DNA from: Peribolospora baueri
Lineage: Eukaryota > Basidiomycota > Peribolosporomycetes > Peribolosporales > Peribolosporaceae
Length of the DNA: 64,000 nt
Assembly (NCBI GenBank): GCA_029717555.1
Contig: JAMDHS010000026.1
Span: 179,649 to 243,648 of the forward strand
Reading direction: 5' to 3'
A program made the position numbers and the translations under genes. Under the pieces are notes generated by a model, which searched no databases, was not told where the DNA came from, and was given only the letters and a program-made list of their open reading frames with translations. Position 1 is the first letter of the stretch. Every line of letters starts with the position of its first letter. Shown one piece after another: positions 33,194 to 46,367 of this stretch.

Positions 33194-33219
33194 TTTTATT
33201 TTATTTTATTTTATTTTTT
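33194..33219 (+). terminator. Pol III T-run terminator (ATTTT repeat)
   Basis: Several TTTT runs and one TTTTTT run follow the 5S gene as an ATTTT pentamer array. Pol III stops at such runs on the coding strand, so the array gives several chances to terminate. Confidence 0.7.
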
Positions 33220-33476
33220 ACTTACTCGTCCGGCATTGTTCGTCGATTTTGGCACTGGTACCAAAGTCCTTTCTAATTCACTTGGTACGAGATTAAGTTA
33301 AACGACGGCGGGAGAAGGCTGACAAGCGAGCATGCCATCCATCCAGTGGCCCATCTTTGGAGCCGGGGCTATGATACTGACCTTCTCAAAGCACAGCTTT
33401 GGCGTCACGTTTTACACCTCGTTTACCCACGAGCAATCCTCAAGAGGGCGTTAAGTACATGGGCAGTCAGCGACAT

Positions 33477-35738
33477 CTACCGACCGCGGGAAAGCCGGCT
33501 AGCTACTGCGCTTCCCAATACGCTCGCTCCCCATCCCACAACCTGTCTCGCGTGATCCAGACCTTCCATCCCTCGCGCTACAGTGTCCCAGAGGCCCGAA
33601 CCAGAGGGAGGACTCGCGTCTGACGAAGACGCCGCGCTACCGGCGTGAGACGAAGGAGACGACGAGCCATCTGCACCTGCGACGCCCATGATGGCGCTCT
33701 TGACGCTCGGTAACTCGTTGATCACCTCCAAGCCCGTGCTCCGAGCCCAGACCAGCGCGTCCCCTGCAGCTTTCTTCGCCAAGCCTTCCACGCCCACATC
33801 CGCTGCTCCCGCAGGATCAAAGCCGTCCGACCCACGCACGGAATACAGCTTGTGCAACTTGTCTGTCGCGCTCAACATGGTGTGATTGGCAAGGTATTGT
33901 TCTCGCTGATATGGAGCCAACACTGTGTGGCTTCCGAGATCGCCTCCCGACGCCGCACCGGCTTCCAGAGCGCGCGCAAGGGCGGCCACGTCCGCCAGGC
34001 CGAGGTTGAGACCTTGGCCGGCGAGAGGGTGGACCGTATGTGCGGCATCGCCTACGAGGACGGTACGGGGGCGGGCGGGCGGGGAGAGGATAGGTCGAGA
34101 ACCTCCGGGGAGGAGTCGTAGGAGGGGAGAGAGCGGGGAGGAGGAGGAAGGCAGAAGCGAGGAGCCGATATATGCGTCTGCGTGGCTCATTTTCAAAGGA
34201 AACGACGCAAGCGTGCCCGCCTGCACCATACGGACCAGAGGAGGCAGGGTACCGGTTTCTTCGTAGGGGAAAGCGTCGGAAAGGGCACCTTGGCTGGCGT
34301 TTTTCAATGCTGTGATCTCGTCAGAGACCCAGGCCCACGCATCTAATTCCCCGTTCCCCTCTGACGACGATTTTGATGCAGAAGCGCCAGCCCGAGCACT
34401 TTGCTCTTCAATCCGTTTGAAGAGGTAGTCGAGGTCATGCCAAGAAAGACGAAAGGCCGCGTTGATGAGGGACGCCACAGTCGAGGGTGATGCGGTGGAC
34501 ATGGCCTGAAGCGAGGCAGCCAGCGTTGGCGGGAGCGTCCAAACCATGGACGCATGAGTGGAAGAGAGCTGGAGGACATAACAAGGGTAATCAGCTTTAT
34601 GAGCTTTCTCATCTCAAGGATCCGGAGAGTGAGCCGAGAAGAACAGCTTACCGGAAGGAAAGCTATTGGCCCTGTGGGCAAGAATCGCTGATAGGCTGTT
34701 CCTGGCTCCCTCGCACCCCAGCCGAGCTGCGTCGTTTCCGGCTGGAGCTCCAACGTACCGACGGTCCCTCTCCTCCCATACTCCCACCCATACGACTCAA
34801 TTCCAGCGTACTTGCGCACGGGCGACGATGGCCCGTCCGCTCCGATCAGTAAGCGGGCACGTATGGGACGCTGCACTTCGGATTGGTCGGCCGTTACGAG
34901 GTGGAGAAGAGCGAAAGGCGAATGCGATAGAGCTCGTCCAGAAGCAGCGTCCTCCACGTCAGAGACAAACACTTGATCAAACGGCTCGATGCGATGCGCC
35001 CTAGTAACGTCCCTGACTTCAACCCGGTCCTGACAGCTTTCAGCCAGAAAGCGAAGGAAGGCCTGACTGAGGTTCGAATTCTCCACCATCGTCGCCATCC
35101 GCCTTTCCTCCGGCCAGTCTCCAGCATCAGCAGCTGCGGAGCCCTTAGATCCGAGGACCCTGCTCCATTCCGTTCCCGAGCTTGGAGGGATGTCGGCAGA
35201 AGTGAAATGAATCAGAGCATCACTGAGACCGTCCCACACTCGCATCTGATGCACCGGGCACGTTCGCTCCGCCTTGAGATGGGGCAAAACGCCGAGGCGA
35301 CCCAAGAAGGAGATAGAAGACTCAGTCAACGAGGAGACGCGATTCTTGTAGCCTGCTGGACGACCCGAGGCGTCCGTCTCCGGTGACCATTTTCGCAGAC
35401 GGGAGAGGTCACCGCCTTCGATTAGGGTGATGGTCGCTCCAGTTTCTGCAAGAGCGCGTGAAGAGCCTGTCCAAAGGATCCAAGACGTACTCTTCAGTAG
35501 GAGGTCAAAGCATGTAAGATAGATATGCGCATCACCGGCAATCCCAACCTCCCCACTCACCCAATGCAGACGCGAGAGCGAGCCCAACCGGCCCGCCGCC
35601 GACGATCACGATGTCTCGGTCCTCGTACTCTTCTCCATGTGAATTCCTGCTCACGCTGCTTGCCAGACCACGGAAAGCGTACCGGCGCGAAGAAAGCTGT
35701 AAAAGAAGAGGACGGGGGGTAGAGACTCGAAGGAGCAT
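33477..35738 (-). CDS. COQ6: Ubiquinone biosynthesis FAD monooxygenase Coq6
   Basis: Coq6 is the flavin-dependent C5-hydroxylase of coenzyme Q synthesis, acting at the matrix side of the mitochondrial inner membrane in the CoQ synthome. Three exons, 35738..35561, 35466..34652 and 34568..33477, join in frame to 694 residues. A basic presequence (MLLRVSTPRP, SSRRYAF) precedes the FAD-binding DIVIVGGGPVGLALASALG. The middle motif is LLIGADGPSSPVRKYAGI, and the third FAD motif is VLVGDAAHTVHPLAGQGLNLGLADV near residue 505. The protein is much longer than yeast Coq6 (479): there are Ser-rich inserts before the third motif, and a C-terminal extension of about 100 residues with a Ser/Gly-rich stretch. 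Its start lies 169 bases from that of SEC6. Confidence 0.93.
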
Positions 35739-35907
35739 ATCGTTAGACTCTCTCTCTCTCGAAGGTGTCCCTGAACTGGAGTTTAGGAGGATACGTTGAC
35801 GAAGACCCCAAGTGATCGAAGATCCGGAGCGCCTGCCGCAGCACACGGATGATGGCGACGACCGCCGTCGACGACCACCAACCATCACCATCAGCATAGC
35901 AACAAGG
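35739..35907. promoter_or_regulatory. Bidirectional promoter COQ6/SEC6
   Basis: Only 169 bases separate the two start codons, which point away from each other. The segment contains a CTCTCTCTCTC tract on the COQ6 side and must serve both genes unless 5' leaders overlap. No known factor site was recognised. Confidence 0.55.
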
Positions 35908-38580
35908 ATGGCAGCGCTGGCGAATATGGCGAGCGCTGCCAACCAGGCAAGTCCGGCTAGCCTGGTAGCTGAGCATTTGAGAGTGAGCACGTCCCGCCAA
36001 CGTCATCAAGGATGCGTACAACCTGATCGCTCTCGAAAGGGATATATATGCTGAACTTGCCCTGCTTGCTCCTATTTCTGCTCTCCCACAGTCCCCGGAT
36101 GACCTCACGAAGATTGCAGCACTGCGGAAAAAGCTTCAGAAGGAGCAGGCATCTCTAGATGCCAAGCTTAAATCGGGTGCCAAAGATCAACTAGAGGCGA
36201 CGCGCGATGGTCTGCTCAAGCTGCAGTCGACCAAGACAGACGTGGCGGCCGTGCGCGAGTCGTTTACGGAGATCGAGAAAGCCTGTGGAGATCCGAATAA
36301 CAGGGTCAAGAGCTTTCGGAAGATTAGCCAGGTAAGTGGACCGTGACGTTTCTTGTCGGTCGTTTGTGACGAATTCCCTCATCGTGTGTCCGTTCCGTTT
36401 TGTATACGATGCGTTGGACGGTTACTGTAGGTTTCGCACATTCACCGCAAGTTCGTGCAAACTGCGAACATCCTCGACAAGCTTGCCGTACTTCCGGATC
36501 AGGTTGATGCCTTGTCTGACATGCTTATCGACGCCAAAGAAGACGTCACTGGACCCGCGCCCAATCTCCTTCCGCTCCACTATCACATCCACCGCCTGGA
36601 GGCATTCCGCAATGAGACACTTCACCTCGCACGACGGTCTGCTACAGGCAATGATGCGTACTCGACGCTGACAGACTATTTCAAGCCTCTCGATGCACTT
36701 GGAGCCGCGTTCAGCAAATATCTATGGGACCTGGCTCGCAACGTGCTCGATATTGTACGAAACGGCCACCCGGAGGTGGTGGTCAAGTTGTGCAAGATCT
36801 GCGAAGTGGAAGGCAGGGAGGACGAGAAGGCGATTGCTATCCGACTCGTCAAGAAGGTCAACGCTGAGGCGGCCGCAAAATTCCGCTCCGTCGCGGCCAA
36901 TGCGAGGGTCATCAAGCACTACCGGTCCAAGCTGCTGGAGAACATCCGTCAGAGTGTGGATGACCTGTTTAACGAGTGCTGGATGCGCTTTGGGGAGGGG
37001 AAGGCAGGCGCGACGGGCACAGGCGGTGAAGGGAATGCTCTCGCCTTCCTAGAGCACCTCCAGTGGCTGTACGATGACTTAGCGTTCGTTGAGGAGGCCG
37101 TCGCATCGCTCTTTCCTCCGGACTACAAGATTCACACGTTCTACGTCAAGGCGTACCATAAGGCTTTGTCGATAACACTGAAGGAGAAAGTGTTGGGTAA
37201 CGAGAACACGGACGCGTCCGCGCTCTTGACCCTTTATCAGTTCGCGAAGGACTACAGGAAGACTATGACCAAGGAACTTGGCATTCCCCAGGACCTACTG
37301 GAGCCGAGTCTGCTGGAAGGCAAGGAACAAGGAATCATAGACGACTACCTCAAGTTGATCGTGAAGAAGATAGACGAGTGGACGGACAATCTCATGGATG
37401 GCGAGGTGCGCGAGTTTGTCGCGCGGGAGAACCAGCCGGAAGAGGACAACGAAGGCCTATATGGTCTGCAGGGAGCGGTGATCATGTTCAAGATGGTCAA
37501 CCAGCAAGTCGACCTCGCCGCCGACTCAGGGCAGGGTGCGGTGCTGAGCAGGGTGGTGGAGGAGGCGTGTAACGCGATGCGGCGAACACAGCAGACGTGG
37601 CTGCGCATTATCGACTCGGAGGTGCAAAAGCAGGCCGAGGCCAAATCGCCGGATGACGTCGTTGGAGGCTTGGTCGAGTACGTGATAGCGTTGGCCAACG
37701 ATCAGGTCAAGTCGGCCGATTATGCAGAGGCCCTTAGCAACCGTCTGGAACCGATCGTATCGGACAAGTACAAGGAGCCGATCGCCCAGGCCACCAACGC
37801 GGCCATGGACGGGTACCTGGATGTTGCGAAGCGATGCTCGACGGTGCTGATCGACATGGTGTTCAACGACCTTCGTCCCGCGCTCAAGGACCTTTTTGCC
37901 TTCCCGGCGTGGTACGGCGAGGGGAGTACGATGCACGTCGTCGTGGAGACCATTCGTGACTACATGGTCGACTACTCTGAGCGTCTCAACCCCAACCTTT
38001 TCGAGGTGTTGTTGGAGGACATGCTGGACAGATTTCTCATCGCCTACCTCTCCGCGCTTAGGAAGACGTCGAAACTGAGGATGCCCGCAGCGGCGGAGCA
38101 GATGAGGGAGGACGTCAAGGAGAGCTTTGGGCTGTTCTCCCAGTTCAAGCAGCCGAAGGAGCTGGAGGAGAACTTTGAAGTAATCGAGCAGATGTGAGTG
38201 GGGCAAAACTAGTGAGAGACGACACTCACGAGTTTTCTCCGCAGCTTGCCCTGCCGTAGTGACCTACCATATACTACCACCATTGCTCATGTCCTTCTTG
38301 TCGTCTTCTCATCAGCCTCTCCTTACTGACAGCCTCGAAGTCGATGGTTTTTCTGGACTACTACGCTTTCGCGAAGAAGCACGGCCCTCAGCTTGGCTTT
38401 GTGGAAGGGCTAATGCGCGCTCGAGACGACCTTGACAAGTCGGACGTGTCGGCCATCATGTCGAGCATCAAGGCGAAGCAAGTCGAGGAGCCGGAGCAGC
38501 CTACCATTATGAGCAGGATCGGGGACAAGGCGTCTGGCTGGGCGGCTTTGGCTGGCGCGGCGGGATGGGGGCGCAGCTAG
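35908..38580 (+). CDS. SEC6: Exocyst complex component Sec6
   Basis: Sec6 is a core exocyst subunit that tethers secretory vesicles to the plasma membrane at sites of polarised growth and interacts with the SNARE Sec9. Four exons, 35908..35982, 36092..36331, 36431..38193 and 38316..38580, join in frame to about 780 residues (774 if the in-frame ATG at 35926 is used); yeast Sec6 has 805. The first splice joins SLVAEHLR to SPDDLTKIAALRKKLQKEQA, the typical N-terminal helix. Later marks are VSHIHRKFVQTANILDKL, KVNAEAAAKFRSVAANARVIKHYRSKLLENIRQSV, FYVKAYHKALS and the C-terminal SKSMVFLDYYAFAKKHGPQL. The protein is all-helical with no signal peptide or membrane segment. TFB2 follows in tandem after about 250 bases. 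Confidence 0.9.
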
Positions 38581-38832
38581 TAAGTGAGACAATAAGGCGC
38601 ATGGAGGCTGTCCGTGACTAGCGAGGGCTTCTGTGTATGTGGTTGTTGGGATTTTTCGAGTCCTGTCCATGTATTACTATGCTTGCGAATCTCGTGAACG
38701 ATGGATCGCGTATCCTATGGTCCGGGCAAAGGGAACAAGCCACGCGGAGCTGCGGCCGATCACTCGATCGCTCCAGCCTGCAGCTCGTCCACATCTTCTC
38801 TATCCCTTCCTTTTACAACCTCCGCCCTCAAC

Positions 38833-41440
38833 ATGGCGGCGGCAACGCCAGCGCCGGAGGATGCCGACTTTACGGCGAACATATATGACTTCCTGGAGCA
38901 GCTGCCTCAGCGCCAGTTGGGGAACTTGTACACAAAGCCCGCTACCTGTCTGGCTGTCTTTCGGTGAGTTAGTCGTCGCCGCTGGACCGAGCGGGACCTT
39001 GGCCTGGGCGCATAAGGGACAGAGAGGGAGTTGGAAGAGACAGAGTGGAACGGTGTATTAGAAGCTCTGGACAGGAGGAGAGGGGAGCATGCGCATCAGT
39101 GAAGAATTCTTGCCTATGGATGAATGACCCAATAGCTAACGATCTACGTGCCGTCTTTGCTTCCTTGAATAATCTATTCTCGCCTGTTCTTGCAAAGCAG
39201 ATTACTCCCAGTTCTGTCCCGACAGACAGTGATGAACATGCTCTTTCTAGACGGTGCAATTTCGAAGGCAGACTGTTTGGCTTGGCTGCGGAAGGAGGGA
39301 CGAAAGTGAGCGAGCGACTTTTAACGGTCACGTAGCACGTCCAAGTGACATGCGGACGGAAAGGACGGCTTAACCTGTTCTATTTGATTGCACTGTCGAT
39401 TCAACAAGGCAGTTTGAAGAGCTTCTCCCTCGTCTTGTCCGACTCTCCATCCTCTCCTTAGGGCCAAAAGAGACCTTGAATATGAACAGGCTTTTCAGGG
39501 AAGGACTGCGGAGGGCTTTGACGGGCGGGTGAGCTTGATGACATGCTCTCCTTTAATCAGCCTCCTTGGTAGGGTCGCCTGAGACCTGCTTTATGAAATG
39601 CTTGACTTTTTCTTTAAAATAGAGGGTCCCACCAGTCCTTCGGCGTTCCGACAGATGATCCACGGCCTCTGGACGTAGCGTTCTTAGACGAATATGCGAA
39701 AACGCAGTGGGAGGTACGCGTTCATTGCTCTTCAGTCTTGTTTCACTTTGTAGAGTGGGCCCTTGTCCGATAACCCATCCATGTTTGCACAATGCAGGTC
39801 ATCTTGCATTACATGGTTGGCTCGAATATGGAGCCCGCCGGAGAGGTGACCTTCCTTTTGGAGAAAAGCGGCCTTCTCATTAGACAGTTGTGAGTATTGT
39901 TTGTCAGGTGCTTTCGGTTCAGAAAGGATCTTTGAAGTAAGAGCAATAGCTGACCGAATGCTCGTGTCAATCTGATTCCTCGAAGTACCGACGGACGAAG
40001 ACACTCTATTACTTCTCGAGGCTTCCAGTTTCTGCTCGAGGACGTCAATACGCAGCTTTGGGATCTTCTCCTTCAGTATTTGGCTTTAGCAGAGGTTGGT
40101 TACCCTTCTTTTTGGCGAGGATGAGAAGAGCGCCCATCATTGATGTAGCTGGTCTTTGGGATTCTCCCAGGAGCGCGATATGGACGTTGTCGACGTGCTT
40201 GCCTTCTTGTTCCTATTGGGCAGCCTCGAACTTGGTAGAGTGTGTACGCCGTTCTGTCGTTCTCTACTTCTCTTCTTGGCCTGCTCAACAATATTTGTTG
40301 TTGGCTTGATAGGACTATTCCACAAGCGTCCTCTCGGAGACACAAGTGGCCATGCTGCACGACTTCCGAAATTATGGTATCATATATCAGGAGGATGTGA
40401 GCATGGTCGAATGTCTCTTTCTATGGACGCTGTGTGCATCTACTGACCCCTTGACCATTTGCATACGTCACCGGTCTTGCACGTTCTCCAGGGCGATACT
40501 TCGCGCTTCTACCCCACGCGCCTCGCGACCACGCTCACTTCCAATGCCGCGCCGCTGGTCAGCGGACACGACGACGCCAGGGAAGAGAAGCACTTTTTGA
40601 TTCTGGAGACGAACTACCGAGTGTACGCATACACATGTGCGTATTCCCAGAATCCCGATATATGTTGGCCCTCTATCCTGAACACTTGTGATGTTTGCTT
40701 CCTCACCCCTTTCTTCGTGCGGCGCACGACCTTTGTTTTACAGCGGACGACTTGCGAATTGCCGTTTTGAACCTGTTTGTATCCATCAAGGTTCGCTTTC
40801 CCAATCTGGTCATCGGATCCATCACCCGAGAAAGCGTGAAAAGCGCTCTCGCAAAAGGCATAACTGCCTCGCAGGTGAGCGCTATCTGCTCATGAGGGCG
40901 CTGGTATGATGTACGTTGGTGTCTTGACATGGCGTGTGTTCCCTGGACAGATGATACATTTCTTGCAAGCTCATGCACATCCACAGATGTACAGAAATGT
41001 GAGTCCGTATTCCTTCATCCATCTTCTAGGTTACGTGGGCCGAGCTTTGACCTCGTTATTGTCGTGTGTCTCTTCGGACATCCATTTTCTCAGAAACCTC
41101 TTCTTCCCGTCACGGTCACGGACCAAATTCGATTGTGGGAGAAAGAAAAGAACCGTCTACAAGCTGACGAAGGTCAGCCATCCCATCCTTGTTCACCCGC
41201 ATCAAACCGTTTCTGATTTCACCATATCACGTCTTTTCGGCCAATCTCATCTCCATGATTACAGGTTTTCTCTACCAATCCTTCGCACACCAAAGTGACT
41301 ACGAGCTCTGTAGAGACTACGCGGCACAAGCGGGCGTGCTGGTGTGGAGCTCGGATGTGAAGAGATGCTTCTTCGTCTCCGAGGTTGGGAGGGAGATCGT
41401 TAGCGGGTTCATCCGGAGGAGATTGGAAGGGACGACGTGA
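38833..41440 (+). CDS. TFB2: TFIIH core subunit Tfb2 (p52)
   Basis: Tfb2 anchors and stimulates the XPB/Ssl2 ATPase in TFIIH, acting in RNA polymerase II initiation and nucleotide excision repair. I find 13 exons: 38833..38963, 39201..39305, 39409..39528, 39623..39713, 39798..39889, 40001..40094, 40171..40239, 40313..40396, 40492..40636, 40744..40874, 40951..40998, 41094..41172 and 41265..41440. Together they give 454 residues, close to human p52 (462). Landmarks in order are [164 protein letters not shown] and the C-terminal [16 protein letters not shown]. It is the most finely split gene of its size here. Confidence 0.92.
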
Positions 41441-41969
41441 GCGGTTGGGATAGCCAGGGACTGGATCGGGCTGTGAGAGGCGTCAAGACTTGTATTCGTA
41501 CCGGTCCGACGAACTATGATGGCCCGGCCGCCAACTGTAACGTATGTAATCTTAACCGGGTCATCATCCCTTTGCTGGTTCAAATCTTGAGCGAATGCTT
41601 CGCGTCCGTCCGTCCGTCCATCAATCCTTACCACTCTCATCTACACGCTTGTTCCTATTGCTCTTCGCTGACCTTCTCAGCCTGTTCTTCCTCCTCATGG
41701 GCCGGTTTCTCTTCGGGCTGCTGGTCGCCCCTTAGGTCTTGTGCTATAGCACCTTCGACTGCCACCTTCCCCTCTGACCGCGCTCGAGAAAGACAGACAA
41801 ACGCTTGGCTGGCGACGTCAGTTTGCAGAGACAATGGTACAAGCCGTTGCTGTTTGTGACTGAGTGGGGAAAAATGTACGATAATACAACGAAATTGGGA
41901 AGATAGCGCCGCGAAAACGTAAAGGGATTCGGGCCACACAAGGATCAAGGCGAAATGGTTGGCGGCAGG
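41441..41969. other. Convergent 3' region TFB2/PET100
   Basis: No gene is assigned in these 529 bases. A minus-strand frame ending at 41655 encodes an acidic tail (QPEEKPAHEEEEQAEKVSEEQ) that resembles a protein C-terminus. Its upstream part would have to overlap PET100, so I treat it as chance. Confidence 0.45.
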
Positions 41970-42598
41970 TCACTCGGTCGATGCCTTCCGCTTGCGAGCC
42001 TCCAAGGCTTCCTTCTCCAGCCTGGCCTGTCTCTTATCCAGCCGCTCTTGGCGAAGTTGCTCGAGAGAGGCTCTAATGTCCTCACGATCTGACGGAGGTT
42101 GCTGGAAGGGAAGGGAATCCAAAATGAAAAAGGAGGATCGTGAGCGCGAGAGCCCAAATGAATATTGGAAGATTATTTGAAACGGTTTTGTCTTCTCACA
42201 TTTGTCGCCTCCTTCGGCGGCCAATAACGGTCTCGGTACTTAGGGACGGCAGAAAGGCAGAAGGTGGTTGTGAAAGCCAGCAGAACAAAAAGAGTTCAGA
42301 GCTAACCTGGCCGGACGGAACATAAAGCAGTGGGAACGCAAGTTGCACCCACAGGAAGGACGTATTTAGTGTACCAATCCGGATCGCCATAGTGGATCAT
42401 GATGGCGACCGGGAAGAAGACGTAGCTGTGACCGAGAGTGAACCGAAATTGAGCAGAATGAAGAACAGCGATGGAGGCGGAAGAGGATCGCCGCATCAGT
42501 GACATTGCCTGTCCATCCCCGCTCTCCTCTCCGTTGCTTCCACTGGTTCTGACGACTCACAGACCGAACTTGAACAGCTCGAGATTGGGGCCCGCCAT
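41970..42598 (-). CDS. PET100: Cytochrome c oxidase assembly protein Pet100
   Basis: Pet100 is a small mitochondrial inner-membrane chaperone needed to assemble complex IV subcomplexes. Four exons, 42598..42561, 42425..42353, 42238..42200 and 42101..41970, join in frame to 93 residues. MAGPNLELFKFGL leads into YVFFPVAIMIHYG, the single transmembrane segment with the family's Y-FP-A pattern. It is followed by GDPDWYTKYVLP, the short RDRYWPPKEATN segment, and a charged helix beginning PSDREDIRASLEQLRQERL. The order and length match the yeast and animal proteins. It is too short and too split to be seen as one open frame. Its start lies 145 bases from the YAE1 start. Confidence 0.88.
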
Positions 42599-42743
42599 GG
42601 TGGTGGTTGAAAGCGGGACGATCCGGTGGTTTTCGAGTCGTCGGACAAGAATGATCGGATGCCGCAGCGTTTGCGAAGGTGGGTGCAGCGCCGGCGAGCA
42701 CTCCCTTCCCTCCTTTCGTCTCGCCTGCCGAGCACGAGCGAGA
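42599..42743. promoter_or_regulatory. Bidirectional promoter PET100/YAE1
   Basis: Only 145 bases separate the start codons of two divergent genes. Both promoters and both 5' leaders must fit here or extend into the neighbouring first exons. No clear element was recognised. Confidence 0.5.
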
Positions 42744-43754
42744 ATGCAGGCTCCCTTTTCTATACCAACCCAGGTCCACCACTCCGATCCATACTCTTTC
42801 TCTACAGGGCCAGCCCCACCGTTTTCTACCCAATCGACGTCCGGGGTGGACGCGGAATCCGACGACGACTGGCTCGCGGACGACGACGGCGGCGGCGAGG
42901 CCGGAGCGGCGGAGAGGGAGTGGCAGAAATTGAGCAACCGGTACTCGGATGTGGGTGTCTCGTGCCGTCTACGTACTCAGGGGGTGGTTTGGTTGGGATC
43001 CCTTATGAAACGAGGGCTTATCTAATGGACGGTTCACCGTGTCGGAACGTGCGATCGGCAGGAAGGCTACCGAGAAGGCATAACGGCCGGCAAGCTGTCG
43101 ACCCTACAAGCAGGGTTCGACGAAGGCTTTACCAACGTCGGCGTCCCCCTCGGTCGACGTCTTGGACGGCTCCGGGGAAAAGCGCAGGCTTTACTTTCTT
43201 ATCTCTCCACCGCCGTGTCCGCTTCGAGCACCCCTCGAGCGCGATGCTCGCCTTCCACTCCCGGTGTTAACAGACCGACTCCTCGCACCGCCGGTGCGAG
43301 GAACATCTTCGGCCACGCAGGAGAGGCCACGGCATTGGCAGACGAGTCGGATCTTCTGGAATCTCTTCGAGCTCTCATCAGCGATTTGTCCCGCGTGCGT
43401 CTTGACGACATCGCCGCGCCCGACCAAGAGGCGATTGAGCACGAGAGGGAGCACTTGGATGCTGCAGCTCGGGGCACTGTGAGGGGGACACCTACCAATC
43501 ATCCGAACGTTGAAGAGGACATGGTAGGCGTTGGTACGGCCGGATGGGACGAGCGGGAGAGTCGCAAGGAGATGGACATGCTCGAGGACTTGATGGAGGG
43601 CATGGGCCGGCCTAGGGGCGATGGAGCAATCACCGTCGACGGAGAGGCAAAGCTCACAGCTTTGGAAGCAAGGTTACGTGAACTGATGGCTCAAGCCGGC
43701 CTCGGTGTACCCTCAACGAACTTTCAGAGCGCATACTCCGTTGCAGAGCGTTAA
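42744..43754 (+). CDS. YAE1: Yae1 domain protein, Fe-S maturation adaptor for Rli1
   Basis: Yae1 with Lto1 links the cytosolic Fe-S targeting complex to the ribosome-recycling ATPase Rli1 (ABCE1). Two exons, 42744..42950 and 43062..43754, join in phase 0 to 299 residues. The first is acidic (SDDDWLADDDGGGEAG) and ends in EWQKLSNRYSD. The second begins with the Yae1 deca-GX3 region, EGYREGITAGKLSTLQAGFD followed by EGFTNVGVPLGRRLGRLRG, the hallmark of the family. The rest is a longer C-terminal part than in the 141-residue yeast protein, with Ser/Thr-rich and acidic helical segments (ADESDLLESLRALISDLSR, MDMLEDLMEGMG). The stop is 97 bases from the RVB2 stop on the other strand. Confidence 0.88.
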
Positions 43755-43851
43755 GACTTTATTTTCTTTTTCTCCTATGATCGGTGGATCATCACATTCG
43801 AGCTATGTTACATGCAGCACACGTCCTACACGTAGCACGTTCATCCCTATT

Positions 43852-46131
<2,280 letters not shown>

Positions 46132-46367
46132 GACTGTGACAAGCCGCCGAGATGTGTGTTGGTGGCCGAAAAGGAAGGTGGTAATGGTGAGGATGCTCTC
46201 CCAGTCGCCGAGCGCGCGCCTCCGCTTCTCGATCACTGCTTTTCTTTGCCGCAGCTTTCCAGCTTCGAAACACTTCGTGGGAGCGAATGCTCTCCGGTCA
46301 GGGTAGACGGACAGACTTCCACTGTTCTCCTTCTTCTCTTGTTTTCGCCTCCTCTGTTTTCTTCGTC
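46132..46367. promoter_or_regulatory. Bidirectional promoter RVB2/TRM6
   Basis: The starts of RVB2 and TRM6 are 236 bases apart and diverge. The TRM6 side is T/C-rich (CCTTCTTCTCTTGTTTTCGCC). No specific factor site was recognised. Confidence 0.5.

Noticed and set aside
35941-36028. GC-AG or very short intron at the start of SEC6
   Set aside because: The reading MASAANQASPASLVAEHLR joined by a normal GT-AG intron to SPDDLTKIAALRKK restores the known Sec6 N-terminus.
41655-41800. Acidic C-terminus-like minus-strand frame ending QAEKVSEEQ
   Set aside because: Any upstream exons would overlap PET100 on the same strand, and no acceptor gives a sensible join.
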